From: Bacteroidetes bacterium SW_11_45_7
GTDB taxonomy: Bacteria > Bacteroidota > Bacteroidia > Chitinophagales > SW-11-45-7
Assembly (NCBI GenBank): GCA_003022985.1
Contig: PXTV01000193.1
Span: forward strand, 1 to 7,527
Direction: 5' to 3'
Length of the DNA stretch: 7,527 bases
Shown: positions 1 to 6,018 of the stretch, in pieces
How positions within the stretch are numbered: the stretch's first letter is position 1
How the letters are laid out: each line of letters starts with the position of its first letter
Position numbers and translations under genes: made by a program
The notes under the pieces: generated by a model
Told to the model about the DNA's origin: nothing
The model's database searches: none
The model's input: the letters and a program-made list of their open reading frames with translations, nothing else

Positions 1-1
1 A

Positions 2-1402
2 ACCAATAACAACGGCTGCACGAGCACCGATACGGCTTCGGTATCTTACGGGAGTGGCCTCTCTGTTCAACTTCCCGATACGACTGTTTGTCCTGGCGAT
101 AGCGTGCAATTGGATGCGGGCTTTCCGAATTTCGACTATACATGGAACACTGGCGATACTACGCAAACGATTTGGGTCGACACCACTGGCACGTATTCAG
201 TCACGGTAATCGATACTTCGGGAGCTGCCGGATGCACCGGCAGCGACACGGCTGATGTCACCTTGGCAAATATTCCCGTAGCAGATGCCGGCCCGGACAA
301 ATCGATTTGTCCTGGTGATACCGCCACACTAACAGCGAGCGGGGGTAGCAATTATGTTTGGAGTAATGGCAATACCGATTCTACAATTGAAGTATCCCCG
401 GCCACAAGTACCACCTTCTCTGTTACAGTAACCAATACTGAGGGCTGTAGCAATAGCGATTCCGTGACTGTCGATTTCTTACAAACACCTCAGGTCAATT
501 TACAGGACGCCACTATTTGTCCCGGCAGTATATACCAGTTCAATGCGGGTTCCGGTCAGTCCTACCAATGGTCGACAGGCGATACTACGCAAACGCTCAC
601 TGTTGACACTGCCGGCACCTATGCTGTGACAGTCACTAACAATGGCGGGTGTACTGATTCCGATACAGCTTCGTTGACATTTGGCAGCAACTTAACGGTT
701 AATCTGAATGACCAGCAGATTTGCCAGAATGATACAGCTACTTTGAATGCCGGCCTTCCTGGCAGCGACTACAATTGGTCCACTGGCGATAGCACACAAA
801 TTATCAAAGTAACATCTGGCGGCTCATATGTCGTAACTGTTACCGATACAACTGGTTGCACTGGCACGGATACAGCTCAGGTTACTGTGAATGCCCTTCC
901 CTCCATAGATGCAGGTGCCGACCAAACAATTTGCCCAAATGATACTGCCATTTTAAATGCAACAGGAAATACGGGCTCAGTTACCTGGAATACCGGGGAC
1001 ACAATGGCTAAGATTCATGTTGTTCCTTCGGACACAACCACTTACTTTGTAACTGCCAGCGATACGGATAACGGCTGTACAGCCACTGACTCCGTGACAG
1101 TGAACACGTTTTCAACCGCTGCTGTATCTGCCGGCCCCAATGACACTATATGCCAAGGCGATACGGCTACCCTTAAAGCCGGTGCCGGTAGTAATTACCA
1201 GTGGAACACGGGTGATACTACTCAATCGATATCAGTTGCGCCAACGAATACGTCAACCTATCAACTATCTGCCATTGACACCAATGGGTGTACAGCAACT
1301 GATAGTGCAATGGTGTTAGTAGAGCCCTTGCCTGCCGCTGATGCAGGATCGGATTACTGCCACATTAACAGCTACAGGTGGTGTGGGTTATCAATGGAGT
1401 AA
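2..1402 (+). CDS. Secreted repeat-rich adhesin-like protein, N-terminal side (5' partial, 3' frameshifted)
   Basis: The frame is open from the left edge, so the true start lies outside the window. It encodes tandem Ig/PKD-like units of about 71 residues. Each unit has a proline-rich entry, an ICPGD-type motif with one Cys, a W(S/N)TGD-T-TQ motif, a (T/S)Y-VTV strand, and a GC-DT motif with a second Cys. Units begin at about 59, 272, 485, 689, 896, 1115 and 1328. The paired Cys suggest one disulfide per unit, fitting an extracellular beta-sandwich stalk. The product would be exported through Sec and T9SS and either attached to the surface or released. The ligand is unknown. The frame stops at 1400-1402 because part of the seventh unit is missing; the same protein continues in another frame from about 1353 to 2030. 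The internal ATG at 104 is mid-repeat and is not a real start. Confidence 0.88.
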   Translation, partial: TNNNGCTSTDTASVSYGSGLSVQLPDTTVCPGDSVQLDAGFPNFDYTWNTGDTTQTIWVDTTGTYSVTVIDTSGAAGCTGSDTADVTLANIPVADAGPDKSICPGDTATLTASGGSNYVWSNGNTDSTIEVSPATSTTFSVTVTNTEGCSNSDSVTVDFLQTPQVNLQDATICPGSIYQFNAGSGQSYQWSTGDTTQTLTVDTAGTYAVTVTNNGGCTDSDTASLTFGSNLTVNLNDQQICQNDTATLNAGLPGSDYNWSTGDSTQIIKVTSGGSYVVTVTDTTGCTGTDTAQVTVNALPSIDAGADQTICPNDTAILNATGNTGSVTWNTGDTMAKIHVVPSDTTTYFVTASDTDNGCTATDSVTVNTFSTAAVSAGPNDTICQGDTATLKAGAGSNYQWNTGDTTQSISVAPTNTSTYQLSAIDTNGCTATDSAMVLVEPLPAADAGSDYCHINSYRWCGLSME

Positions 1403-1520
1403 TGGAGGTGGTACTGCCACCATTACTGTAGCGCCATCATCGACCTCTCCCTACTACGTGACAGTAACAGATACGAATGGATGTCAAGCCATTGACACGA
1501 CAAATGTTTCCATATTTAAT
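59..1520 (+). repeat. Seven tandem ~213-bp coding repeats (Ig/PKD-like units)
   Basis: Unit starts at 59, 272, 485, 689, 896, 1115 and 1328 give lengths of 213, 213, 204, 207, 219, 213 and 193 bases. The first six are multiples of three; the last is not. Shared landmarks are (I/V)CPGD or ICQND, a Trp followed by S/NTGDT, and GC-x3-DT/DS near the unit end. The DNA copies are diverged rather than identical, so the array is old, or conserved at the protein level. Confidence 0.88.
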
Positions 1521-2030
1521 ACACCAAATATGAATATTGCAGGGGCTGATTCCGTTTATTGTGAAAATGGTGATTTGGACACCCTTTCCGGAACACCTCC
1601 TGGCGGTTCATTCAGTGGGCCAGGTATGAGCGGCAACGTGTTCGATCCCACGGCAGCGGGTACTGGTCAGCACGATATCGTCTACAGCTTCACTGATGGC
1701 AATGGATGTACGACTTATGATACTGTCACTGTTGAGGTTGATGTATGTCCGGGTATTGAAACACAAGCTTCGCAACAATCGGTGGGAGCTTATCCCAATC
1801 CATTTGTCAATAAGTTTTATGTTGAGCTTTCAGGGTTGCAAAGCGGGCCTGTAAAGTTCCATTTGTACAATGTGGCAGGCCAACAGGTAATGAGCCAGCA
1901 GAAGACGATACAGCACGATCATGAAATTTACCGGTTAGCTGTTCCTGCTGATCTTTCATCGGGCATTTATTTCCTGAAAATTCGCCATAAGACTAACACA
2001 TTTAATCTCAAAATGAGCCATGTCGAGTAG
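1341..2030 (+). CDS. Same adhesin, C-terminal part with T9SS sorting domain (frameshifted fragment)
   Basis: This continues the upstream repeat protein in a different frame. Reading from about 1353, it holds the rest of unit seven (TATLTATGG, then GYQWSNGG, YYVTVTDTNGC). From 1521 an eighth, divergent unit follows, with an LSGTPPGGSFSGPG-type motif common in Bacteroidetes surface proteins. From 1791 a type A T9SS sorting domain begins with YPNPF, followed by beta-strand blocks (VKFHLYNVAGQQV) and SGIYFLKI, and ends about 10 residues after a basic NTFNLKMSH segment. This domain directs passage through the T9SS outer-membrane channel and is normally cleaved by the sortase-like PorU. The ATG at 1341 is a chance codon, not an independent start. 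The sorting domain call is firm; the role of the protein in adhesion is inferred. Confidence 0.9.
   Translation: MQDRITATLTATGGVGYQWSNGGGTATITVAPSSTSPYYVTVTDTNGCQAIDTTNVSIFNTPNMNIAGADSVYCENGDLDTLSGTPPGGSFSGPGMSGNVFDPTAAGTGQHDIVYSFTDGNGCTTYDTVTVEVDVCPGIETQASQQSVGAYPNPFVNKFYVELSGLQSGPVKFHLYNVAGQQVMSQQKTIQHDHEIYRLAVPADLSSGIYFLKIRHKTNTFNLKMSHVE
1791..2027 (+). other. T9SS type A C-terminal sorting domain (coding sub-feature)
   Basis: The segment starts with YPNPF preceded by GA, continues through the hydrophobic strand LYNVAGQQV, and ends with SGIYFLKIRHKTNTFNLK plus a short tail. These are the hallmarks of the Por secretion-system C-terminal domain family. It restricts the host to a phylum with T9SS, essentially Bacteroidota. 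Confidence 0.92.
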
Positions 2031-2095
2031 TTGAGCTGGCCATCATCTATTCTTTAACGGCTGACTTTGGCGGATTGATAACCAAAATATTCTGA
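2031..2095. other. Short intergenic region without a clear signal
   Basis: This is the gap between the adhesin stop and the reading frame of the thioredoxin-like gene. I see no stem followed by a T-run, so no terminator can be called, and no convincing promoter. An in-frame TGA at 2093-2095 limits how far the next gene could extend upstream. Confidence 0.5.
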
Positions 2096-2140
2096 ATTAT
2101 CTATTATCTCATCATCATCCTGATCAGTTTTTCATTTGGC
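2096..2140 (+). other. Probable signal peptide of the thioredoxin-like protein, lacking a start codon
   Basis: In the same frame as the downstream gene these 15 codons encode a strongly hydrophobic stretch of Ile, Leu, Tyr and Phe ending in SFSFG, as expected for the core of a Sec signal peptide. The codon before it is TGA (2093-2095). Only ATT, ATC or CTG could initiate. Either a rare start is used or the first few codons (Met-Lys type) are missing. Confidence 0.55.
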
Positions 2141-2578
2141 TTGACGAATGATGACGTCCTCATTGGAGAGTTCACAACAGACCGGTTAGAAGAACCACCG
2201 CACAAAAGTTGGTTCGAAAAGGGCTATCAAGAGTATGAAGTAACCAAAAAGCAACTCAAACAATTAAAACCCCTTGCCGAAGATCTCGAAGTCAAGGTTT
2301 TCCTGGGCACATGGTGCCCCGATAGTAAAGAGCATGTGCCGCATTTCGTCAAAATTGCCGACCAGCTAAACCTGTCTTCATCGGCCATCCAATTCTATGG
2401 ACTCGACAAAGAGAAGAAAATGCCATCCGACAAGGAAGAGGAATACGACATTGCTTATGTCCCTACCTTCATCCTGAAGAAAAATGGCAAGACAATCGGC
2501 AGAATTGTTGAATCGCCCGAGCAGTCCCTGGAACGGGATATGCTCGATTTATTAAGACCTGAAAAAAGTGATCATTGA
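2141..2578 (+). CDS. Thioredoxin-like protein with monothiol WCPDS site
   Basis: This is a small thioredoxin-fold protein. Counting from the TTG at 2141, the active-site motif is FLGTWCPDS with Cys at about residue 59 and Ser where the second thiol would be. The cis-Pro loop is YVPT (Pro about 108), followed by the paired strands FILKKNGKTIGRIVE. The hydrophobic-free lead-in (LEEPPHKSWFEKGYQEY) and WCPDSKEHVPHF resemble uncharacterised Bacteroidetes thioredoxin-family proteins. With one Cys it cannot work as a classical dithiol oxidoreductase; a role in binding, monothiol exchange or peroxide handling is possible but not shown. The start is uncertain. In-frame codons 2096-2140 read as a hydrophobic run (IIYYLIIILISFSF), very likely an export signal, so the real protein probably begins further upstream than this TTG. 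No ATG or GTG is available before the in-frame TGA at 2093. Confidence 0.82.
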   Translation: MTNDDVLIGEFTTDRLEEPPHKSWFEKGYQEYEVTKKQLKQLKPLAEDLEVKVFLGTWCPDSKEHVPHFVKIADQLNLSSSAIQFYGLDKEKKMPSDKEEEYDIAYVPTFILKKNGKTIGRIVESPEQSLERDMLDLLRPEKSDH

Positions 2579-2742
2579 CCCTCTACCCCTACAGTCAAGC
2601 TCTCCTAATCCATCGAAAAATCAAAGAGAATTAAAGTACAGAATCTCACCTTCTGATAAAATGATCTTGAGGCCTCACGAAAAGAGGGGGAACCCATCAC
2701 GATTTTAAGCAAACATTAGCTCTCCAATTGGTCATTGCCTTG

Positions 2743-2755
2743 TGTCAAATTGTCA
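2743..2755 (+). promoter_or_regulatory. Short direct repeat upstream of the htpG promoter (possible activator site)
   Basis: TGTCA occurs twice, 8 bp apart start to start (TGTCAAATTGTCA), beginning 24 bp before the -24 element. A sigma-54 promoter needs an enhancer-binding activator, so a repeated site here is suggestive. The repeat is short and could be chance. Confidence 0.25.
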
Positions 2756-2766
2756 CCTTAACAAAG

Positions 2767-2782
2767 TGGCACGGGCTTTGGT
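2767..2782 (+). promoter_or_regulatory. Sigma-54 (-24/-12) promoter upstream of htpG
   Basis: TGGCACGGGCTTTGGT matches the RpoN consensus TGGCACG-N4-TTGCW with one deviation (G instead of C in the -12 GC). The two GG/GC elements are exactly 12 bp apart, as required. The predicted transcription start would be near 2793, leaving about 33 bases of leader before the ATG at 2826. It suggests htpG expression depends on an RpoN activator. The motif is seen; the regulation is inferred. Confidence 0.6.
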
Positions 2783-2825
2783 TAAGCTAGGATGCATTCA
2801 TTAAGACCAAAAAACGAGTAACGAT

Positions 2826-3380
2826 ATGGAAACGGGTAACATCGATATTCAGACGCAGAATATTTTTCCCATCATCAAGAAATTCCTCTATTCCGATCAC
2901 GAAATCTTTCTCCGAGAACTGATCTCCAATGCAGTTGATGCCACGCAAAAGATGCGCAAATTGACAGATAAGGGCGAATACGATGGCGATTTAGGTGACA
3001 TGACCATCCAGGTTTCAGCCGATAAAGAGCACAAAACAATTCAAGTCAGCGATAAGGGCATCGGCATGACAGCCGAGGAAGTCAAAGAATACATCAACCA
3101 GATTGCCTTTTCCAGCGCCCAGGAATTTTTGGAAAAGTACAAAGACGAGGATGACCCGAGCAAGCTCATTGGCCATTTCGGGCTCGGCTTTTATTCTGCG
3201 TTCATGGTGGCTGACAAAGTTGAGATCATCACGAAATCCTATACTGATGCACCTGCTGCCAAATGGGTGTGCAAGGGAACTAAGAAGAGACCGACTTTGC
3301 TGAGACGGAACGCGTCAAGCATCTGCTGGATAAGTATTGCAAGTTCATGCCCGAGCCCATTCAATTTGACGGGGAAGTGA
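2826..3380 (+). CDS. htpG: HtpG (Hsp90 chaperone), N-terminal ATPase fragment; gene broken by deletion
   Basis: This is the N-terminal GHKL ATPase domain of the cytosolic dimeric chaperone Hsp90. ATP-binding landmarks are FLRELISNAVDA (catalytic Glu and Mg-binding Asn), DKGIGM, NQIAFSSAQEFL (lid) and IGHFGLGFYSAFMVADKV. The start ATG at 2826 gives the standard METGNIDIQTQNIFPI beginning. Homology runs to about KWVCKGT (3279); the following residues up to the stop at 3378-3380 are out of frame and not HtpG. Two more fragments complete the gene to 4541. The whole locus is 1716 bases, about 572 codons, against roughly 620-680 in family members, so some 40 or more residues are missing. Between VCKGT and EETDFAETERVK, relatives have about 25-30 residues including an RGT(E/D)I strand, which are lost here. 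Confidence 0.92.
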   Translation: METGNIDIQTQNIFPIIKKFLYSDHEIFLRELISNAVDATQKMRKLTDKGEYDGDLGDMTIQVSADKEHKTIQVSDKGIGMTAEEVKEYINQIAFSSAQEFLEKYKDEDDPSKLIGHFGLGFYSAFMVADKVEIITKSYTDAPAAKWVCKGTKKRPTLLRRNASSICWISIASSCPSPFNLTGK

Positions 3381-4174
3381 TCAACAATACGCAGCCGGCT
3401 TGGACCAAATCGCCCAACGAGCTAACTGACGATGATTACAAAAACTTTTACAAGGAACTTTATCCGGCTGCTGAAGACCCGCTTTTCTGGATCCACCTCA
3501 ATGTTGATTTCCCGTTCCATCTCACCGGTATCCTGTATTTCCCAAAGCTGGGGAACCAGTCCGGCTACGAGATGCAGAAAAACAAAATCCAGCTCTTTGT
3601 CAATCAGGTATTTGTCACCGATCAAGTCGATCAGATCGTCCCTGAATTCCTGATGCTGCTCCACGGTGTGATCGATTCACCGGATATTCCGCTGAACGTC
3701 TCCCGCAGCTACCTGCAAAGTGATAAGAACGTGAAGAAGATCAGCAGCCACATCACCAAGAAAGTGGCCGATAAGCTGCAGGAGCTTTTCAATAACGACA
3801 GGATAGACTTTGAACAGAAATGGGACGATATCAACGTGTTTGTGAAGTACGGCATGCTCAGTGACGATAAGTTCTACGAAAAGGCCCATGATTTCTGTCT
3901 TGTACAGAGCATTGATGGCACCTACTACACGTTCGATGAATACAAGAACTACGTCAAAGAGAACCAGACCAACAAGGACGAGAAGATCGTGTTCGTCTAC
4001 ACGAACAGCAAAGAGGACCAGGACAGCTACATCAAAAATGTCAAGGAATACGGCTACGATGTCCTGAAGTTGGATACGGTCATCGACAGCCACTTCCTCA
4101 GTCAAATGGAGCAGAAACTGGAGGATGTGTCATTTGTACGGGTTGATGGGGATACAATCGAACTTGACGGATGA
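3284..4174 (+). CDS. htpG: HtpG, middle and most of C-terminal domain (fragment in second frame)
   Basis: HtpG homology resumes in a new frame at about 3284, just after a TAA in that frame, with EETDFAETERVKHLLDKYC, the end of the N-domain. It continues through the middle domain: FWIHLNVDFPFHLTGILYFP, FVNQVFVTDQVDQIVPEFL, GVIDSPDIPLNVSRSYLQSD (with the conserved NVSR Arg used in ATP hydrolysis) and KKISSHITKKVADKL, then into the C-terminal part ending VRVDGDTI at about 4159. The ATG at 3347 is an internal Met, not a start. Between PEPIQF and VINNT only about three residues are present where many relatives carry a longer charged linker; this is in frame and may be natural or a further small loss. 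After DTI the frame runs into a chance stop at 4172-4174. Confidence 0.9.
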   Translation, partial: EETDFAETERVKHLLDKYCKFMPEPIQFDGEVINNTQPAWTKSPNELTDDDYKNFYKELYPAAEDPLFWIHLNVDFPFHLTGILYFPKLGNQSGYEMQKNKIQLFVNQVFVTDQVDQIVPEFLMLLHGVIDSPDIPLNVSRSYLQSDKNVKKISSHITKKVADKLQELFNNDRIDFEQKWDDINVFVKYGMLSDDKFYEKAHDFCLVQSIDGTYYTFDEYKNYVKENQTNKDEKIVFVYTNSKEDQDSYIKNVKEYGYDVLKLDTVIDSHFLSQMEQKLEDVSFVRVDGDTIELDG

Positions 4175-4541
4175 CCAGCAGAAGAAAGTAAAAACCCTCT
4201 TTGAGGAAGAAGCAAACGATCCGATGGTAACCATTGACTTAAAACCGCTTTCCGAAAACGACAAGCCGGTTTACATCACCAAGCCGGAGATGATGCGCAG
4301 GATGAAGGATATGGCACACTTAAGTGGCGGGAACCCCATGGGCGATATGCCCGAGCAGTACAACCTGGTTGTCAATACGAACCACCCTGTGACTCAAAAG
4401 TTGGTGGGCAAAATGCGCAATGAGAACAAGAAGAAGCTGGCTCATCAGCTCTACGACCTTGCCCTTCTGTCGCAAAATATGCTCAAGGGCGAGAAACTCA
4501 CGGAATTTGTGGACAGGAGCGTGGACTTGATGAAGGAGTGA
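4125..4541 (+). CDS. htpG: HtpG, C-terminal dimerisation segment (fragment back in first frame)
   Basis: From about 4155 the reading returns to the frame of the N-terminal fragment with SNLTDDQQKKVKTLFEEE, then the C-terminal domain: MVTIDLKPLSENDKPVYITKPEMMRRMKDM, the glycine-rich SGGNPMGDMPEQYNLVVNTNHPV, and the last helices to MLKGEKLTEFVDRSVDLMKE. The residues before 4155 are out of frame. Relatives have about a dozen residues (IDNLI plus a charged stretch) between DGDTI and this segment; they are missing. The first loss is 1 mod 3 and the second 2 mod 3, so their sum restores the frame. The gene ends normally, without the eukaryotic MEEVD tail. Confidence 0.9.
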   Translation: MCHLYGLMGIQSNLTDDQQKKVKTLFEEEANDPMVTIDLKPLSENDKPVYITKPEMMRRMKDMAHLSGGNPMGDMPEQYNLVVNTNHPVTQKLVGKMRNENKKKLAHQLYDLALLSQNMLKGEKLTEFVDRSVDLMKE

Positions 4542-4578
4542 TTAAGATCAGGCCAACGTTCAAGTGCTCGTCAATGGC

Positions 4579-4660
4579 GTTATTTCTTCCGATTACCATC
4601 GGAAGGAACAAAGGGTTTGGCTAACTGGGATGCGTGACTGAGAAATCTCCAACATCTATT
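4579..4660 (+). repeat. Interspersed repeat A, copy 1, with hairpin
   Basis: It starts GTTATTTCTTCC and ends GACTGAGAAATCTCCAACAT plus a few bases. Its left end forms a perfect 8-bp stem, CTTCCGAT-TACC-ATCGGAAG, at 4586-4605. A diverged copy lies at 4756-4840. The shared ends with a more variable middle suggest a non-coding repetitive element. There is no T-run after the stem on either strand, so I do not call a terminator. Confidence 0.55.
4586..4605. repeat. Perfect inverted repeat (8-bp stem, 4-base loop)
   Basis: CTTCCGAT and ATCGGAAG flank TACC. The stem can extend by a T-G and two T-A pairs to 4583-4608. It lies inside repeat A and is not preserved as a perfect stem in the diverged copy. 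Confidence 0.7.
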
Positions 4661-4668
4661 GAACAAAA

Positions 4669-4735
4669 TTTGCATCAAAGTATGGAGCTTTCTCCCCCTT
4701 CCAACGCCACCGACCACCAACGGGGTCGAAATGAC
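4669..4735 (+). repeat. 67-bp direct repeat R, copy 1
   Basis: Positions 4684-4735 match 6354-6405 with one mismatch in 52 bases (G at 4712, A at 6382). The TTTGCAT word 8 bases further left is also shared at the same spacing (4669 and 6339). On the - strand the repeat begins GTCATTTCGACCCCG and ends near GGAGAAAGCTCC. This GTCATTTCGA-to-GAGAAA layout resembles intergenic repeats I recall from Bacteroidetes genomes. It lies about 285 bp beyond the stop of the lipoprotein gene. Confidence 0.9.
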
Positions 4736-4755
4736 GGCTATATTTCTAGCAAAGT

Positions 4756-4840
4756 GTTATTTCTCCCAGTTGCCATAGAAGGGAGCGAATGCTTGCTATT
4801 GCAAGAAGGTTTAATAACTGAAAAATCTTCAACAAATACT
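4756..4840 (+). repeat. Interspersed repeat A, diverged copy 2
   Basis: It aligns with 4579-4660: both start GTTATTTCT, share TT-CCAT-G in the stem region, and end with (G/A)ACTGA-AAATCT-CAACA. The middle differs and is a few bases longer. By eye the ends are roughly 75-80 percent alike. Its stem is degraded. Confidence 0.5.
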
Positions 4841-5019
4841 CAATCATAGGTCATCATGGCAAAGAGATTTCTGTTCCTCACATACAATCTCAACCACTGC
4901 TTAGATTTCGCTGCTGTTGTGCGGATAATCTGTTACGTGGATGGGATAAACAGGAATGAATTTATGCCGGAGAATCTCTATAAAAGTTGCCAGAGATCTT
5001 GACATTCATCTTTTAAAAG

Positions 5020-6018
5020 TTAATTCTGTAATTCGATGGACCAAATATTATATCTCCCCTCTTCATTTCCACGTTGCGAGACAAAATAAATCGTTTTGTT
5101 GTTCTTTCCCCATGATGGAGAATTGTCATGGCCTCCATGGAACGTTAACTGCGTTAAATTCGTACCATTAATTTTTATCCTGTATAAATCAAGGTTACGG
5201 GGCCTATCTTCTTCACGTGGAGAAGTTCCAACTATCAAGAGATATTCCCCATTCGGGGATACTTTAGGTGTAGAGAAGCCTTTTTTATCATCACTGAGAA
5301 TAATCGATTCCTTACCAGTTTCTAAATCAATTGACCAAATTTCCGTGTTTTCTGTCTCTTTATTAAATCTTGTAACGTACAATTTACTTCCATCAGGCGA
5401 TACATCAGGTTGGCTTCCCTCTGCTATTTGAGTTAACATACCGGTTTTTATATTATAGGACCAGATATAATTTTTCAGACGTGAAGAGGATTTTTCAAAA
5501 TATATTTTTTTATCATCAGGCGCAAAGACAGGATTTCGTTCCTCAGCAGGGCTTTGTGTAATTTGTCTGATAGCAGCCCCTTTTGTTGCATTAATGGTAA
5601 AAATATCCCAGGTTTTACTGTAATAATCGACAAATGCGATATCCTCCCCATCAGATGAAAAAGCCACACCATCTACATCAGTTCGAAATGTACGCTGGGT
5701 GGTTGTTTGGCCTTTTTCTACATTTTTAATAAACACATTTTTCTTATTGTTTTTCTTTCCCACGAATGCAATTCTTTTAGCACTTTTGGAATAGTCAATA
5801 CTACTTGCCCCACTCCAAACAAGTCCTTCATCAAGTTCTTCTTCAAGGTCCATTACAATATTTCCTAAAACAACATCTTTTCGATCTGTTATTTTGTGAA
5901 ACTTCATACCACCTTCTTCCGGGACAGTTGTAATCGAATAGTCATAACTGCATGAACTAAGAATAAACAATAGTATTATGAAAATTAAGCCGTTAATCGA
6001 ATTTTTACGCATTTTCAT
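5020..6018 (-). CDS. Lipoprotein with TolB-like (PD40) six-bladed beta-propeller
   Basis: A predicted 332-residue envelope lipoprotein. The N-terminus has a basic start (MKMRKN), a hydrophobic core (GLIFIILLFI) and a lipobox LSSC with the lipidated Cys at residue 23. About six WD40-like/PD40 blades follow, at roughly 72-98, 116-143, 161-190, 203-231, 249-283 and 299-330. They carry typical signatures such as VAFSSDGEDIAF, PDVSPDGSKLYV, PKVSPNGEYLLI and SPSWGKNNKTIYF, each followed by a D/E-I-W/Y-x-I strand. It resembles the propeller of TolB, but it is a stand-alone lipoprotein without the TolB N-terminal domain and with no Tol-Pal neighbours, so I do not name it tolB. It probably binds protein or peptide partners at the outer membrane. 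The gene is intact and much richer in A/T than its neighbours (16 of 60 G+C in 5701-5760 against 28 of 60 in 3721-3780 of htpG). It is flanked by direct repeats. The ATG at 6012 is an alternative start. Confidence 0.88.
   Translation of the reverse strand: MKMRKNSINGLIFIILLFILSSCSYDYSITTVPEEGGMKFHKITDRKDVVLGNIVMDLEEELDEGLVWSGASSIDYSKSAKRIAFVGKKNNKKNVFIKNVEKGQTTTQRTFRTDVDGVAFSSDGEDIAFVDYYSKTWDIFTINATKGAAIRQITQSPAEERNPVFAPDDKKIYFEKSSSRLKNYIWSYNIKTGMLTQIAEGSQPDVSPDGSKLYVTRFNKETENTEIWSIDLETGKESIILSDDKKGFSTPKVSPNGEYLLIVGTSPREEDRPRNLDLYRIKINGTNLTQLTFHGGHDNSPSWGKNNKTIYFVSQRGNEEGRYNIWSIELQN

Larger units (their letters stand above)
4542..5019. other. Intergenic region built largely of interspersed repeats
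   Basis: This 478-bp stretch has no supported gene. It holds repeat A (4579-4660), the first copy of the 67-bp repeat (4669-4735) and a diverged second copy of A (4756-4840). The open frame at 4634-4849 runs across all of these and is not credible as a protein. A 48-codon frame at 4856-5002 (beginning MAKRFLFLTYNLNH) is possible but shows no family features. No terminator for htpG or for the converging lipoprotein gene is evident. Confidence 0.7.

Noticed and set aside
136..351. Open frame on the - strand within the adhesin repeats
   Set aside because: The repeated Thr/Asp/Gly codons leave few stops on the opposite strand, and the + strand repeats are clear.
59..1520. Regular repeats considered as a CRISPR array
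   Set aside because: The ~213-bp period, open reading frame and protein-level conservation show coding repeats, not short identical repeats with spacers.
3677..4105. Long open frame on the - strand inside htpG
   Set aside because: It lies opposite well-conserved HtpG sequence and is the usual complement of Lys/Glu/Asp-rich codons.
2826..4541. Programmed ribosomal frameshifting as an explanation for htpG
   Set aside because: Conserved residues are missing at both junctions, so this is loss of sequence and not just a change of frame; no slippery site is seen.
4634..4849. Open frame of 71 codons on the + strand after htpG
   Set aside because: It runs through parts of three repeat elements and its sequence has no protein-like pattern.
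4972..4999. Possible stem ATCTCT / AGAGAT as a terminator downstream of the lipoprotein gene
   Set aside because: Only 6 bp with a 12-base loop and no T-run on the transcribed side.
5096..5431. Open frame on the + strand opposite the lipoprotein gene
   Set aside because: The - strand encodes clear PD40 blades over the same bases; this is a shadow.
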